This document shows, piece after piece, positions 1 through 8,654 of a DNA stretch of 64,000 bases. The DNA is from Acinetobacter sp. WCHA45 (GTDB lineage: Bacteria; Pseudomonadota; Gammaproteobacteria; Pseudomonadales; Moraxellaceae). The stretch lies in the NCBI RefSeq assembly GCF_002165255.2, contig NZ_CP028561.1, forward strand, positions 2,170,001-2,234,000, read 5' to 3'. The notes under the pieces are model-generated. The model worked only from the letters and a program-made list of their open reading frames with translations, did no database searches and had not been told where the DNA came from. Position numbers and translations under genes: made by a program. How positions within the stretch are numbered: the first letter of the stretch is position 1; each line of letters starts with the position of its first letter.

Positions 1-864
1 ACGCAAAAGTGTATCGAATGGCATTATCCAGAATGCCTAGAAGCTGAGAACCCTGTTCTGAGTTTCGCTAAAGCTGTCATTGAACGTACAGCAATCATGA
101 TCGCCAAATGGCAATTAGTCGGTTTTGCGCATGGTGTAATGAATACCGATAATTTAAATATTACAGGCTCAACCTTAGATTTTGGTCCTTATGGATTTAT
201 GGAACGCTTTCGACCAAACTGGATTAATAACCACTCCGATTACCAAGGTCGTTATACCTATCAAAACCAACCAAGTATTGGACATTGGAATTTGTGGACA
301 TGGTTGAACAATCTTATTCCTTTAGCTAAGTCTGAGCATAAAGAACAATTCAAACAAGATTTAGCGACTTGCTTAGAACAATTTGAACCAATCTTTTTAC
401 ATCATTATGGTCTAGGACTCTGTGAGAAGATGGGACTCCCCCATTTTCATAAAGACAGTTTAGATTGTAGTTTTGCATTCTTGCGAATTTTACAAACGGA
501 ACAACTCGACTATACGCAAAGTTTTATTCGCCTACAGAACAAGGAATATAAAACACTCCGTGATGATTGCTTAGATCTACGTCAGTTTGATGCTTTTCTC
601 CATCAATATCAGGAGATTCGTAGAACTCAAGATACAGACGAATTAGATCGAGTTATGCAAAGCGCTAATCCTCATTATATTTTACGCAACCACATGGCAC
701 AAAAAGCGATTGAACTAGCCGAACGTGGTGATTTCAGTGAAGTTGATCGTTTATTTAAGCTACTCAATCAGCCTTATCAAAAACAGCCAGAGTTGGAAAC
801 TGAACAAGATACTGCACCTTTACCAAGTGGTGTGCCTGAGGTGATGGTAAGTTGTTCGTCTTAA
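1..864 (+). CDS. selO: Protein adenylyltransferase SelO (YdiU family), C-terminal part, gene begins before the window
   Basis: Frame 1 is open from the first base, so the start lies upstream; 287 residues are visible. SelO is a pseudokinase-fold enzyme that transfers AMP from ATP to protein Ser/Thr/Tyr and is linked to oxidative stress. The visible part holds the family block HGVMNTDN, with the presumed catalytic Asp, followed by a DFGPYGF block with the metal-binding Asp. The protein ends in Cys-Ser-Ser, which matches the antepenultimate Cys (selenocysteine in animal SelO). It converges on baeR, and no clear T-tailed terminator follows it. The family call is firm; targets in this organism are unknown. 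Confidence 0.93.
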   Translation, partial: TQKCIEWHYPECLEAENPVLSFAKAVIERTAIMIAKWQLVGFAHGVMNTDNLNITGSTLDFGPYGFMERFRPNWINNHSDYQGRYTYQNQPSIGHWNLWTWLNNLIPLAKSEHKEQFKQDLATCLEQFEPIFLHHYGLGLCEKMGLPHFHKDSLDCSFAFLRILQTEQLDYTQSFIRLQNKEYKTLRDDCLDLRQFDAFLHQYQEIRRTQDTDELDRVMQSANPHYILRNHMAQKAIELAERGDFSEVDRLFKLLNQPYQKQPELETEQDTAPLPSGVPEVMVSCSS

Positions 865-970
865 TGATGAATAATTTTGATGTACTTAGTGCCGCTATCG
901 CGGTTCAGGCGTGTTGTTTATCTAAGATAGATTGATAAAGCACATCACCCTTGCTCAGAATTCATCGGAA

Positions 971-1011
971 ATTATCCACAATTTCTGTGGATAATGTTGT
1001 GGTTATCCACA
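971..1011. promoter_or_regulatory. Cluster of three perfect DnaA boxes
   Basis: TTATCCACA occurs at 972-980 (+) and 1003-1011 (+), and its reverse complement at 986-994. The first two form a 10-bp inverted repeat around a 5-nt spacer. TTATCCACA is the strong R1-type DnaA box. The cluster lies between the 3' ends of selO and baeR, so it is not a conventional promoter site. It could titrate DnaA or act as an initiator-binding locus. The hairpin could alternatively be a termination structure, but no T-tract follows it on either strand. Confidence 0.6.
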
Positions 1012-1028
1012 GGATAAAGTAAAACTAC

Positions 1029-1715
1029 TTACTCATCAGGATATTCAAAACGATAACCTACACCATAAACCGCTTGAATCCATTCATGACGATTACCCGT
1101 TTCAGCAGCTTCAGTAATTTTTCGACGAAGATTTTTAATATGACTGTCAATTACACGATCTGCCACATCAAAGCTATCTGGGTTAATATGATCTAATAAT
1201 TGCGCACGTGAATAGACTTGACCGAGATGCTCCAAAAATAATTCCAATAAACGGAATTCAGTCGGTGTTAAAGTTAATGCTTTTTGTTGATACCAAATAC
1301 GTTGCTGTGCTTTATCGATACGAAATAAATCATTTTGATCAGGTTCTGCCTTACGCTCTAAACGACGTAAAACAGCTTGTACACGTGCAACCAACTCTTT
1401 CGGACTAAATGGTTTACAAATATAGTCATCTGCCCCCATATTTAAGCCTAGAACACGATCAATTTCTTCAGTACGCGCAGTTACCATAATAATCGGTAAA
1501 TCAGATTGTTCACGTACTTTACGGCAAATGGTTAAACCATCCATACGAGGAACCATCAAGTCTAAAATCATGAGACTTGGCTTACGTTGTTGAAACTGGG
1601 TATAAGCATCCTGACCATCATGAAACATACTGACTTCAAAACCAGCCGCCTCTAAATAATCACGAACCAACTGCGCTAGTTCAACTTCATCTTCAACCAA
1701 CATAATATGCTTCAT
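1029..1715 (-). CDS. baeR: Response regulator BaeR (OmpR/PhoB family)
   Basis: Two-domain OmpR-type regulator. The N-terminal receiver has acidic residues in LVEDE, the phospho-acceptor Asp in LMILDLMVPRMDG and a Lys in ICKPFSP. A C-terminal winged helix follows, with LTPTEFRLLELF and the VYGVGYRFE ending. In Acinetobacter, BaeR with BaeS responds to envelope stress and influences efflux pumps such as AdeABC. The start at MKHIMLVEDE gives 228 aa, the length I recall for Acinetobacter BaeR, and has AGGA eight bases upstream. Longer readings begin at an in-frame TTG (1742) or nearer ATGs. baeS lies 46 bp upstream on the same strand. Confidence 0.9.
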   Translation of the reverse strand: MKHIMLVEDEVELAQLVRDYLEAAGFEVSMFHDGQDAYTQFQQRKPSLMILDLMVPRMDGLTICRKVREQSDLPIIMVTARTEEIDRVLGLNMGADDYICKPFSPKELVARVQAVLRRLERKAEPDQNDLFRIDKAQQRIWYQQKALTLTPTEFRLLELFLEHLGQVYSRAQLLDHINPDSFDVADRVIDSHIKNLRRKITEAAETGNRHEWIQAVYGVGYRFEYPDE

Positions 1716-1761
1716 GGTTTTCATCCTATCCATCGTCCTCAAGCAAAGAGGATCAAAAAAG

Positions 1762-3432
1762 TTATTTCATTAATTTTGGGAAAGTCAGCACACAACGCAA
1801 TCCACCTAAAGGTGAATGATTAAAAGTAAGTGAACCACCTAAAGCCTGCGCAAGTTTACAAGACAAAGCCAAACCTAAACCCGTTCCGCCAGTGCTACGT
1901 GTGCGTGAATCATCCACACGATAGAAACGCTCGCCTAAACGCGCCAACTGCTCATCACTTACCCCAAATGGGCTATCATCCACATACAATATCCATTCAT
2001 GCTCATTTTGTTGAGTATGAATCTGTATTTTTCCACCTTGTTCTGTGTAACGTACACAATTTCCAAGCAAGTTAACAATGATCTGTTTAAAACGATCTCG
2101 ATCTAAAGATAGGCTTATTCCTTCGCCTGAGAGTGAAACATCAAACTGCTTTTGTTCAAATGTAGGTTTAAAATTCTCAACTTCTTGCAGTACGACATCC
2201 CATGGATTGACTTCAGCAAAATAGCATTTCAACTGCTGCGCATCTGCCTGTGCTAAATCAGCCAAATCTTGTGTTAGCTTCTTTAAACTACTCACTTGAC
2301 GCATCATTGCATCAAGATGCTCGGGTGTTGCTTTACGAATTCCATCCTGCATCGCTTCAATCTGTGCTTGTAACACAGCCAAAGGTGTTTTTAATTCGTG
2401 AGAAGTATCTGCGACCCATTGACGGCGAGACTCTTCATGCTGATGCAAAATATCAGCCAAATGATTCAGTTGATTAGATAAATCTCCCAATTCATCATTT
2501 CGCTTAATCACAACCTGATGTTGGTAATTTCCACGCGTTAATTCCAACGTCGCATTGAGCAAACGTTGAATTGGCTTTTTAAAATAAGTTGCCATCAATA
2601 ATGCCGCCACCAGACTAGAAAGCACGGTTAAGGCATAAACTAAAAGTAAATAACGCTTTTGATTACTAAAGAAATTGATACTGGATGCATCATCCTGATC
2701 CAATACGGGTTTTAAGCCGAGATAACCCACAACTTTTTGATCGACCAGAATTGGACGGTAGGCTATTTGATCAGTTGCAGGTTCGCCCACAATAAATTGG
2801 TGTTTTTCATCATATAAAGACAGTCTTGAACTTAAACCTAAACGATCTGGAATTGATACAAAACGCTTTTTAACATGTTCAGATGATGAACTAGATTTAG
2901 TCTCTTGCTTGTCATCTTTCGCATCTTTCTTTAACCGAAATTGGCTCGGGCTCAAAGGAAAACGTAAGCCTTCAAAGGGTTGATATTCTGAGGGTAAATT
3001 TTGTTTAAGAATCTTTAATTCTTCATCATTAAAAATCTGACGATTTTTTATTTCGGTGTTGTTTTGAGCTAAAGTGGGGGAAAGCGTTAATAAGGTATGG
3101 TCATTAAAATAACGTTGTTGTAAGGCAATATCATACTGACGGCGCAACCACCACTGAGACAAGCGATCATAATCATCAGGTGCTGCGTTCCCTTCAATTT
3201 GTAAAATCTGCGCCTGAATGGCATTCCCCCAGTCATGATAAACCGTATAAACATTACCTAGATTCGCAATCAAACGATCTAATTTTTGCATTTCCACATC
3301 AGCAACATAACGTGCGAAGTTCTTTTGCATGGTCCAATGCAATACCCCTAAACTGATTGTTGCAATCACTAAGGTAGTCAGTAATAGCGTTAAAAATAAA
3401 CGTATGGCTAAAGGCATGCGACGAACATTCAA
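1762..3432 (-). CDS. baeS: Sensor histidine kinase BaeS
   Basis: Membrane sensor kinase of 556 aa and partner of the adjacent baeR. It has an N-terminal transmembrane helix (about residues 10-32), a periplasmic sensor region and a second membrane helix near residues 260-283. A HAMP segment follows, then the H-box WVADTSHELKTPLAVL, the N-box NLLGNCVRYT and a G-box with GGTGLGLAL. The sensor region contains a low-complexity Lys/Asp/Ser stretch (around residues 165-190), longer than in E. coli BaeS. baeS and baeR probably form one operon; a small lipoprotein gene is divergent to it. Confidence 0.9.
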   Translation of the reverse strand: MNVRRMPLAIRLFLTLLLTTLVIATISLGVLHWTMQKNFARYVADVEMQKLDRLIANLGNVYTVYHDWGNAIQAQILQIEGNAAPDDYDRLSQWWLRRQYDIALQQRYFNDHTLLTLSPTLAQNNTEIKNRQIFNDEELKILKQNLPSEYQPFEGLRFPLSPSQFRLKKDAKDDKQETKSSSSSEHVKKRFVSIPDRLGLSSRLSLYDEKHQFIVGEPATDQIAYRPILVDQKVVGYLGLKPVLDQDDASSINFFSNQKRYLLLVYALTVLSSLVAALLMATYFKKPIQRLLNATLELTRGNYQHQVVIKRNDELGDLSNQLNHLADILHQHEESRRQWVADTSHELKTPLAVLQAQIEAMQDGIRKATPEHLDAMMRQVSSLKKLTQDLADLAQADAQQLKCYFAEVNPWDVVLQEVENFKPTFEQKQFDVSLSGEGISLSLDRDRFKQIIVNLLGNCVRYTEQGGKIQIHTQQNEHEWILYVDDSPFGVSDEQLARLGERFYRVDDSRTRSTGGTGLGLALSCKLAQALGGSLTFNHSPLGGLRCVLTFPKLMK

Positions 3433-3563
3433 AAGCGAAATCTCAATAGTGTTCTATTTGTGGATTGTAACCAACATGGTTCAAAAAAACTCTCCATTCT
3501 TTCTTCATCTTTATTATCTAATCTTTAACAATCGAATCTTAACTGACTACGCAGGATAAAATA
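3433..3563. promoter_or_regulatory. Divergent control region between baeS and the small lipoprotein gene
   Basis: This 131-bp gap must hold promoters for both directions. The + strand carries TCTCCAT at 3491-3497, part of the E. coli BaeR-box core, near an A/T-rich run. AGGATAAAATA sits just upstream of the ATG at 3564 as its ribosome binding site. A BaeR operator here is only a suggestion because the Acinetobacter BaeR consensus is not known to me. Confidence 0.3.
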
Positions 3564-3917
3564 ATGAACAAGACAAAAATCGTATTAATGACAACTCTTC
3601 TCGGTTCTGTTTTAGGTTTGGCTGCCTGCCAAGTAACACCTTCAGAACAAGGAATGAATCATGATCGCCACCGCCACGAAATGCAACGTCAACCGCTAAC
3701 CCCTGAACAACGTGCAGAATGGGAAGCTAAACGCGAACAACGTGAAGAACAACGAGAACAAATGCGTGAAGAACATCGACTACAGAGAGCACAGATCGAG
3801 AAAGCCTGTCAGGGTAAACGTATCGGTGAGCGTGTGAATGTTCAGTGGAATAATCGTGTAATTGAAGGTACTTGTGACGTTCGCTTTACGCCTGAGAAAT
3901 CACAATTCAAACGTTAA
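3564..3917 (+). CDS. Small Glu/Arg/Gln-rich lipoprotein, possible BaeSR target
   Basis: 117-aa precursor with a lipoprotein signal peptide: basic MNKTK, a hydrophobic core and the lipobox LAAC with Cys near residue 22. The middle (about residues 30-75) is highly charged, rich in E, R and Q, and probably a long helix. The C-terminus has two Cys (KACQGK and GTCDV) that could form a disulfide. I do not recognise a named family. The divergent position next to baeS and the charged-helix build recall Spy/CpxP-type periplasmic stress proteins, but this is inference from context. A rho-independent terminator follows at 3951-3972. Confidence 0.7.
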   Translation: MNKTKIVLMTTLLGSVLGLAACQVTPSEQGMNHDRHRHEMQRQPLTPEQRAEWEAKREQREEQREQMREEHRLQRAQIEKACQGKRIGERVNVQWNNRVIEGTCDVRFTPEKSQFKR

Positions 3918-3950
3918 ACCTATCTAAGAACATAATATTATTTCGTTATC

Positions 3951-3972
3951 AAGGCGCCTCAAGCGCCTTTTA
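3951..3972 (+). terminator. Rho-independent terminator after the small lipoprotein gene
   Basis: Hairpin AAGGCGC / GCGCCTT with loop CTCAA, followed by TTTT. Confidence 0.75.
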
Positions 3973-4247
3973 ATTTATTTGCAGAGTCAATTATTTTTAA
4001 TTACACAGCTGCTTACGATTTTTTGCATATTATTACGAGCGAATTCAACGCAAACTGCCTACAATCAATACGCTTTGAAATAATTTAAGCATTATCTTTG
4101 ACTTTACAGTCACCAAGAAATGCCCTGTTAAAGCTTGTACAGAACGATGACTTGCTGCACGATTAGCGGTACAAAATGCTGCCATTGGGCACATTTATCA
4201 TTGACTAAGATTATAACTCTGGTTTAACCAGTATTGAGGAAAATGCT
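3973..4247. other. Intergenic region upstream of the first acyl-CoA dehydrogenase, with a palindrome near the start codon
   Basis: No convincing ORF. The perfect palindrome CTGGTTTAACCAG (6-1-6) lies at 4219-4231, just ahead of the ribosome binding site TTGAGGAAA and the ATG at 4248. It is a candidate operator for a fatty-acid regulator. The rest is AT-rich with no recognisable RNA gene. Confidence 0.4.
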
Positions 4248-6050
4248 ATGCCACAATACAAAGCACCCTTACGTGATATGCAGTTCGTATTGCACGAATT
4301 ATTAAATGCTGAAGCACATTACGCAAAACTTCCTGCATTTCAAGGCACCGTAAGCCGCGAATTGGTTGATCAATATTTAGAAGCAGCAGCTGATTTCTGT
4401 GAGAATGAACTTTCTCCTATCAACCAATCAGGCGATCGTGAAGGTTGTACTTGGAATGATGGTGTTGTTACTACGCCTACCGGCTTTAAAGAAGCGTATC
4501 AAAAATATATCGAACTTGGTTTCCCATCTCTTTCTGCTGAAGAGCAATATGGCGGTCAAGGTCTACCTGTTTCTCTAGGAAACGTGATTTCAGAAATGGT
4601 AGGTACAGCAAACTGGGCATGGGGCATGTACCCAGGTCTTTCTCATGGTGCTGTACGTACTTTAGAACACCACGGTTCAGATGAACAAAAAGCAACCTAT
4701 CTGCCAAAGCTTGTTTCAGGTGAGTGGACGGGTACCATGTGTTTAACCGAATCTCATGCAGGTTCCGACTTGGGTATTATCCGTACCAAAGCTGAACCAC
4801 AAGCAGACGGCAGCTATGCAATTTCTGGCGAGAAAATCTTTATCTCTGCTGGTGAACATGACATGGCTGACAATATTGTTCACATCGTTCTTGCACGTTT
4901 ACCAGGTGCACCTAAAGGCACTAAAGGTATTTCGCTCTTCATCGTACCTAAGTTCCTTGTAAATACTGACGGTTCAGTTGGCGAGCGCAATGCGGTACGT
5001 TGTGGTTCGATCGAACACAAAATGGGTATCCATGGTAACGCAACTTGTGTGATCAACTTTGATAAAGCAAAAGGTTACTTGATCGGACCAGAAAACCGCG
5101 GCCTAAACTGCATGTTCACATTCATGAACACTGCACGTATTGGTACAGCCGTTCAAGGTCTTGCTGCATCTGAAGGTTCTTTCCAAGGTGCTTTAGCATA
5201 TGCGAAAGATCGTTTAGCAATGCGTTCACTTTCTGGTCCTAAAGCGCCTGAAAAAGAAGCAGATCCAATCATTGTGCATCCTGCGGTACGTAACATGCTG
5301 TTGACCCAGAAAGCATTTGCAGAAGGTGGTCGCGCACTAGTGTATCTGTTGTCTCTACACGCAGATATCGTTGAACAAGGTGCAACTGAAGAAGATCGTA
5401 AATTCTCTGACAACATCTTGTCTTTATTGACGCCAATTGCAAAAGCATTCTTAACTGAAACTGGTTACGAATCTGCAAATCATGGGGTTCAAATCTTTGG
5501 TGGCCATGGCTTTATTTCTGAGCACGGTATGGAGCAAATCGTACGTGATACACGTATTGCTTGCTTATACGAAGGTACTACTGAAATCCAAGCACTTGAC
5601 TTGTTAGGTCGTAAAGTATTGCAAACTCAAGGTGCAATGTTAAAAGACTTCACTAAGATCATCCATAAATTTGTTGAAGCGAACAAAGACAATGCTGCAA
5701 TGCAAGAATTCCTTGCACCATTGGCTGCTGCAAACAAAGAATGGGGCGATATCACGATGCAAATCGGTATGCGTGCAATGCAAAACCCTGATGAAGTTGG
5801 CGCAGCTGCGGTTGACTACATGTACTTCTCTGGTTATGTCACACTTGCTTACCTATGGGCACGTATGGCATTGGTTGCTCAGGAGAAACTAGCTGAAGGC
5901 ACCACTGACGTTGACTTCTACAATGCAAAAGTAACGACTGCTCGCTTCTACTTCAAGAAGATTTTGCCACGTGTTCGCTCACATGTAGATGTACTTTCAA
6001 CTGGTGTTGCGCCATTGTTTGAACTTGATGCGGAACACTTCGCGTTCTAA
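4248..6050 (+). CDS. Acyl-CoA dehydrogenase, large form (AcylCoA_DH_N plus C-terminal extension), copy 1
   Basis: 600-aa FAD enzyme for the first, alpha-beta desaturation step of acyl-CoA oxidation. It begins with the short N-terminal motif MPQYKAPLRDM typical of this large subgroup, followed by the usual helical N-domain. The FAD/substrate signature is GTMCLTESHAGSDLG (about residues 162-176), and the catalytic Glu lies in LYEGTTEIQALDLLGRK. A C-terminal extension of about 130 residues is characteristic of the DmdC-like group. It is closely paralogous to the next gene, with a terminator between them, so the two are separate transcripts. The acyl chain-length preference cannot be read. Confidence 0.9.
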   Translation: MPQYKAPLRDMQFVLHELLNAEAHYAKLPAFQGTVSRELVDQYLEAAADFCENELSPINQSGDREGCTWNDGVVTTPTGFKEAYQKYIELGFPSLSAEEQYGGQGLPVSLGNVISEMVGTANWAWGMYPGLSHGAVRTLEHHGSDEQKATYLPKLVSGEWTGTMCLTESHAGSDLGIIRTKAEPQADGSYAISGEKIFISAGEHDMADNIVHIVLARLPGAPKGTKGISLFIVPKFLVNTDGSVGERNAVRCGSIEHKMGIHGNATCVINFDKAKGYLIGPENRGLNCMFTFMNTARIGTAVQGLAASEGSFQGALAYAKDRLAMRSLSGPKAPEKEADPIIVHPAVRNMLLTQKAFAEGGRALVYLLSLHADIVEQGATEEDRKFSDNILSLLTPIAKAFLTETGYESANHGVQIFGGHGFISEHGMEQIVRDTRIACLYEGTTEIQALDLLGRKVLQTQGAMLKDFTKIIHKFVEANKDNAAMQEFLAPLAAANKEWGDITMQIGMRAMQNPDEVGAAAVDYMYFSGYVTLAYLWARMALVAQEKLAEGTTDVDFYNAKVTTARFYFKKILPRVRSHVDVLSTGVAPLFELDAEHFAF

Positions 6051-6087
6051 TCATAGATTAGAGTGAGATGCAACGTTCATCACAGAA

Positions 6088-6120
6088 AAAGGACTGGTCA
6101 GTTTTGACCGTCCTTTTTTT
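6088..6120 (+). terminator. Rho-independent terminator after acyl-CoA dehydrogenase 1
   Basis: Stem AAAGGACTGGTCA / TGACCGTCCTTT with loop GTTT and a run of T. Confidence 0.85.
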
Positions 6121-6180
6121 GTTTAATCAATGCTAAATTTACATTATTCAATTTATTTGTTCGTTTTATTTGATCACTTT

Positions 6181-6195
6181 GCACATGACATGTGC
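6181..6195. promoter_or_regulatory. Perfect 7-1-7 palindrome in the leader of acyl-CoA dehydrogenase 2
   Basis: GCACATGACATGTGC is an exact palindrome around one central base. It ends five bases before the AAGGA ribosome binding site, so a bound regulator or an RNA hairpin would affect initiation. It is not the same sequence as the palindrome ahead of copy 1. Confidence 0.45.
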
Positions 6196-6211
6196 GTAAA
6201 AAGGAATGATT

Positions 6212-7993
6212 ATGCCAATTTACAATGCACCTTTAGCAGACATGAAATTCATCTTAAATGATGTATTTAAAGCAGAACAATTCTGGCAGTCTAATGAGAA
6301 TCTTGCTCATGTAGATGCTGCAACCGCCGAAGCAATTTTAGAAGAAATGGCAAAGTTTGCCCAAAACGTGACGCATCCATTAAACCGTACTGGTGATGAA
6401 GAAGGTGCACGTTGGGTTAACGGTGAAGTATTCACACCAGCAGGCTTTAAAGAAGCATTCCGTCAATACGCTGAAGGTGGTTGGATTGGCTTAGGTGCTG
6501 ATGAGGAATGGGGCGGTCAGGCAATGCCAAAAATGCTGACTGTTCTTGCTGATGAGATGTTATTCGCAACCAATCCATCATTCTTGCTCTACCCGCTTCT
6601 TTCTGTGGGTGCAGGTATGGCATTAAACAGCTATGCATCTCAAGAGCAAAAAGAAACTTATTTACCTAAAATCTACTCTGGCGAATGGTCAGGTACGATG
6701 TGCTTAACTGAACCGCATGCAGGTACAGATTTAGGAATTATTAAAACCAAAGCTGAACGCAACGAAGATGGTACGTATAACATTACAGGTACTAAGATCT
6801 TCATCACAGGTGGTGATCACGATCTCGCTGAAAACATCATTCACTTAGTTCTTGCAAAAACACCTGATGCACCTGCGGGTTCACGTGGTATTTCTTTATT
6901 CATCGTACCGAAATACATTGTAAATGCAGATGGTTCTTTAGGTGAGCGTAACCCTGTTGGCCCTGGTTCAATCGAACATAAAATGGGGATCAAGGCATCT
7001 GCAACTTGCGTGATGAATTTTGATGCTGCAAAAGGTTATCTCGTTGGTAAAGAAAACGAAGGTCTTGCAGCAATGTTCGTGATGATGAACTATGAACGTT
7101 TATCAATGGGTATCCAAGGTCTTGGTGCTTCTGAATTTGCTTACCAAAATGCAGCTCAATATGCGACTGATCGTTTACAAGGTCGTAGTGCTTCTGGTGT
7201 TAAATCTCCAAGTAAACCTGCGGATAGCATCTTAGTTCACGGTGATGTTCGTCGTATGTTATTGAATGTACGTGCAAATAATGAAGCATCTCGTGCATTT
7301 GCAGTATATGTAGGTCAACAGCTTGATATCACTAAATTCTCTACTGATGCAGAAGCAGTGAAGAAAGCCAATGACCGTGTTGCGCTGTTAACACCAATTG
7401 CAAAAGCTTACCTCACAGATACTGCATTCCAAGCAACTTTAGATGCGCAAATGGTATTTGGTGGCCACGGTTATATTCGTGAATGGGGTATGGAACAGTG
7501 CATCCGTGATCTTCGTATTTCTCAAATTTACGAAGGAACAAACGGCGTTCAATCTCAAGACTTAATTGGTCGCAAAACCATTAAGTGTGGCGGTGCGTTC
7601 ATCGCTGAATATATTGCTGAAATCCGTGATTTTGCCAATTCATTAGACACTGACTTAAACTTCATTAAAGATGCAACTTTAGATGCTGCAACTGAGATTG
7701 AAGCAATCACTCAATTCATCATTGAGCAAGCAGCTGAAAATGTAGACTTCCCGAATGCTGCTGCAGTAGATTACTTAAGCGCAGTTGGTCTACTTAGCTT
7801 TGCTTATATGTTTGCTAAGATTGCTGCTGCTGCAAAAGATAAGTCTGGTGATTTCTACCAAAACAAACTTGCTTTGGCACAGTACTTTGTTGACCGTATT
7901 TTGCCAGAACTTGATTCTCGCCTTGCGAAGATTAAAGCAGGTTCTGACTTAATCATGAACTTCAGCGAAGATTACTTCACAAACCAAGCTTAA
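6212..7993 (+). CDS. Acyl-CoA dehydrogenase, large form, copy 2
   Basis: Paralogue of the preceding gene with the same layout: N-terminal MPIYNAPLADM, the signature GTMCLTEPHAGTDLG, the catalytic Glu in IYEGTNGVQSQDLIGRK and the long C-terminal extension. The start at 6212 is preferred because AAGGA is correctly spaced (six bases) and the protein then aligns with copy 1; the in-frame ATG at 6206 abuts the AAGGA. Probably a second beta-oxidation dehydrogenase with a different chain-length or branched-chain preference. It has its own leader with a palindrome and its own terminator. Confidence 0.9.
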   Translation: MPIYNAPLADMKFILNDVFKAEQFWQSNENLAHVDAATAEAILEEMAKFAQNVTHPLNRTGDEEGARWVNGEVFTPAGFKEAFRQYAEGGWIGLGADEEWGGQAMPKMLTVLADEMLFATNPSFLLYPLLSVGAGMALNSYASQEQKETYLPKIYSGEWSGTMCLTEPHAGTDLGIIKTKAERNEDGTYNITGTKIFITGGDHDLAENIIHLVLAKTPDAPAGSRGISLFIVPKYIVNADGSLGERNPVGPGSIEHKMGIKASATCVMNFDAAKGYLVGKENEGLAAMFVMMNYERLSMGIQGLGASEFAYQNAAQYATDRLQGRSASGVKSPSKPADSILVHGDVRRMLLNVRANNEASRAFAVYVGQQLDITKFSTDAEAVKKANDRVALLTPIAKAYLTDTAFQATLDAQMVFGGHGYIREWGMEQCIRDLRISQIYEGTNGVQSQDLIGRKTIKCGGAFIAEYIAEIRDFANSLDTDLNFIKDATLDAATEIEAITQFIIEQAAENVDFPNAAAVDYLSAVGLLSFAYMFAKIAAAAKDKSGDFYQNKLALAQYFVDRILPELDSRLAKIKAGSDLIMNFSEDYFTNQA

Positions 7994-8010
7994 TTCTAGT
8001 TCGGTTTTAA

Positions 8011-8046
8011 AAACTGCCTAAATCATTTGGTTTAGGCAGTTTTTTT
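8011..8046 (+). terminator. Rho-independent terminator after acyl-CoA dehydrogenase 2
   Basis: AAACTGCCTAAA / TTTAGGCAGTTT hairpin followed by a T run. Confidence 0.85.
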
Positions 8047-8115
8047 ATGGCTATAATAAAATCAGCATAAAAATTGCATCCATTTTCATGATCATGTTGA
8101 GTACATTAAATTTCC

Positions 8116-8613
8116 ATGTCTAGTTCAAAAGAGAAACTTGAAGACCTGCAACGTCTATTCGACCGTTTAGGTCACTATGCGGTTGAAGCATTTCATTATC
8201 TGGCGCTGTTTATTATCGGCTGTATGATCGCATGGTCAGCCGTGCATACGGTGATTGAAATTTTGACCGTTAAGCAATACGCAAGCATTGACGATATTCT
8301 GCTGTTATTTATCTATCTTGAACTGGGCGCGATGGTTGGGATTTATTTCAAGACCAATCACATGCCCGTGCGCTTTTTGATTTACGTGGCAATTACCGCA
8401 CTAACCCGTTTACTGATTGCTGATATTCAGCACAATCATAAAGCCTCAATGGATCAGGTGATTATTACGGGTTCTATTTTAATCCTCGCCCTAGCCATTT
8501 TAGTGGTGCGTTTTGCTTCGTGGAACTATCCATCGGTGATTCGTGGTAAAGATCATGAACAACAACTTCCTGCAAATAAGACACCACGACCACAAGATGA
8601 CGAACTTGCATAA
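8116..8613 (+). CDS. PsiE-family inner-membrane protein
   Basis: 165 aa with four hydrophobic segments (about residues 27-48, 60-78, 85-105 and 115-133). The block DILLLFIYLELGAMVGIYF and the following MPVRFLIYVAITALTR are typical of the phosphate-starvation-inducible PsiE family. The biochemical role is unknown in the family. No PHO box is visible in the 70 bp upstream, unlike the glycosyltransferase operon near the end of the window. The charged, Pro-rich C-terminus is probably cytoplasmic. A shared hairpin separates it from the convergent RcnB-like gene. Confidence 0.85.
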   Translation: MSSSKEKLEDLQRLFDRLGHYAVEAFHYLALFIIGCMIAWSAVHTVIEILTVKQYASIDDILLLFIYLELGAMVGIYFKTNHMPVRFLIYVAITALTRLLIADIQHNHKASMDQVIITGSILILALAILVVRFASWNYPSVIRGKDHEQQLPANKTPRPQDDELA

Positions 8614-8614
8614 A

Positions 8615-8645
8615 TAAAAAAAGCAGGCATTTCGCCTGCTTTTTC
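8615..8645. terminator. Bidirectional terminator between psiE-like and rcnB-like genes
   Basis: AAAAGCAGGC / GCCTGCTTTTT with A and T runs on the two sides; serves both convergent genes. Confidence 0.8.
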
Positions 8646-8654
8646 TTAGGTATT

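Noticed and set aside
971..1011. DnaA boxes considered as the chromosomal origin
   Set aside because: No dnaA, dnaN, gyrB, gidA or rpmH nearby and no AT-rich unwinding region; only three boxes.
8046..8115. PHO box expected ahead of the PsiE-family gene
   Set aside because: No CTGTCA-type direct repeat is present in this gap.
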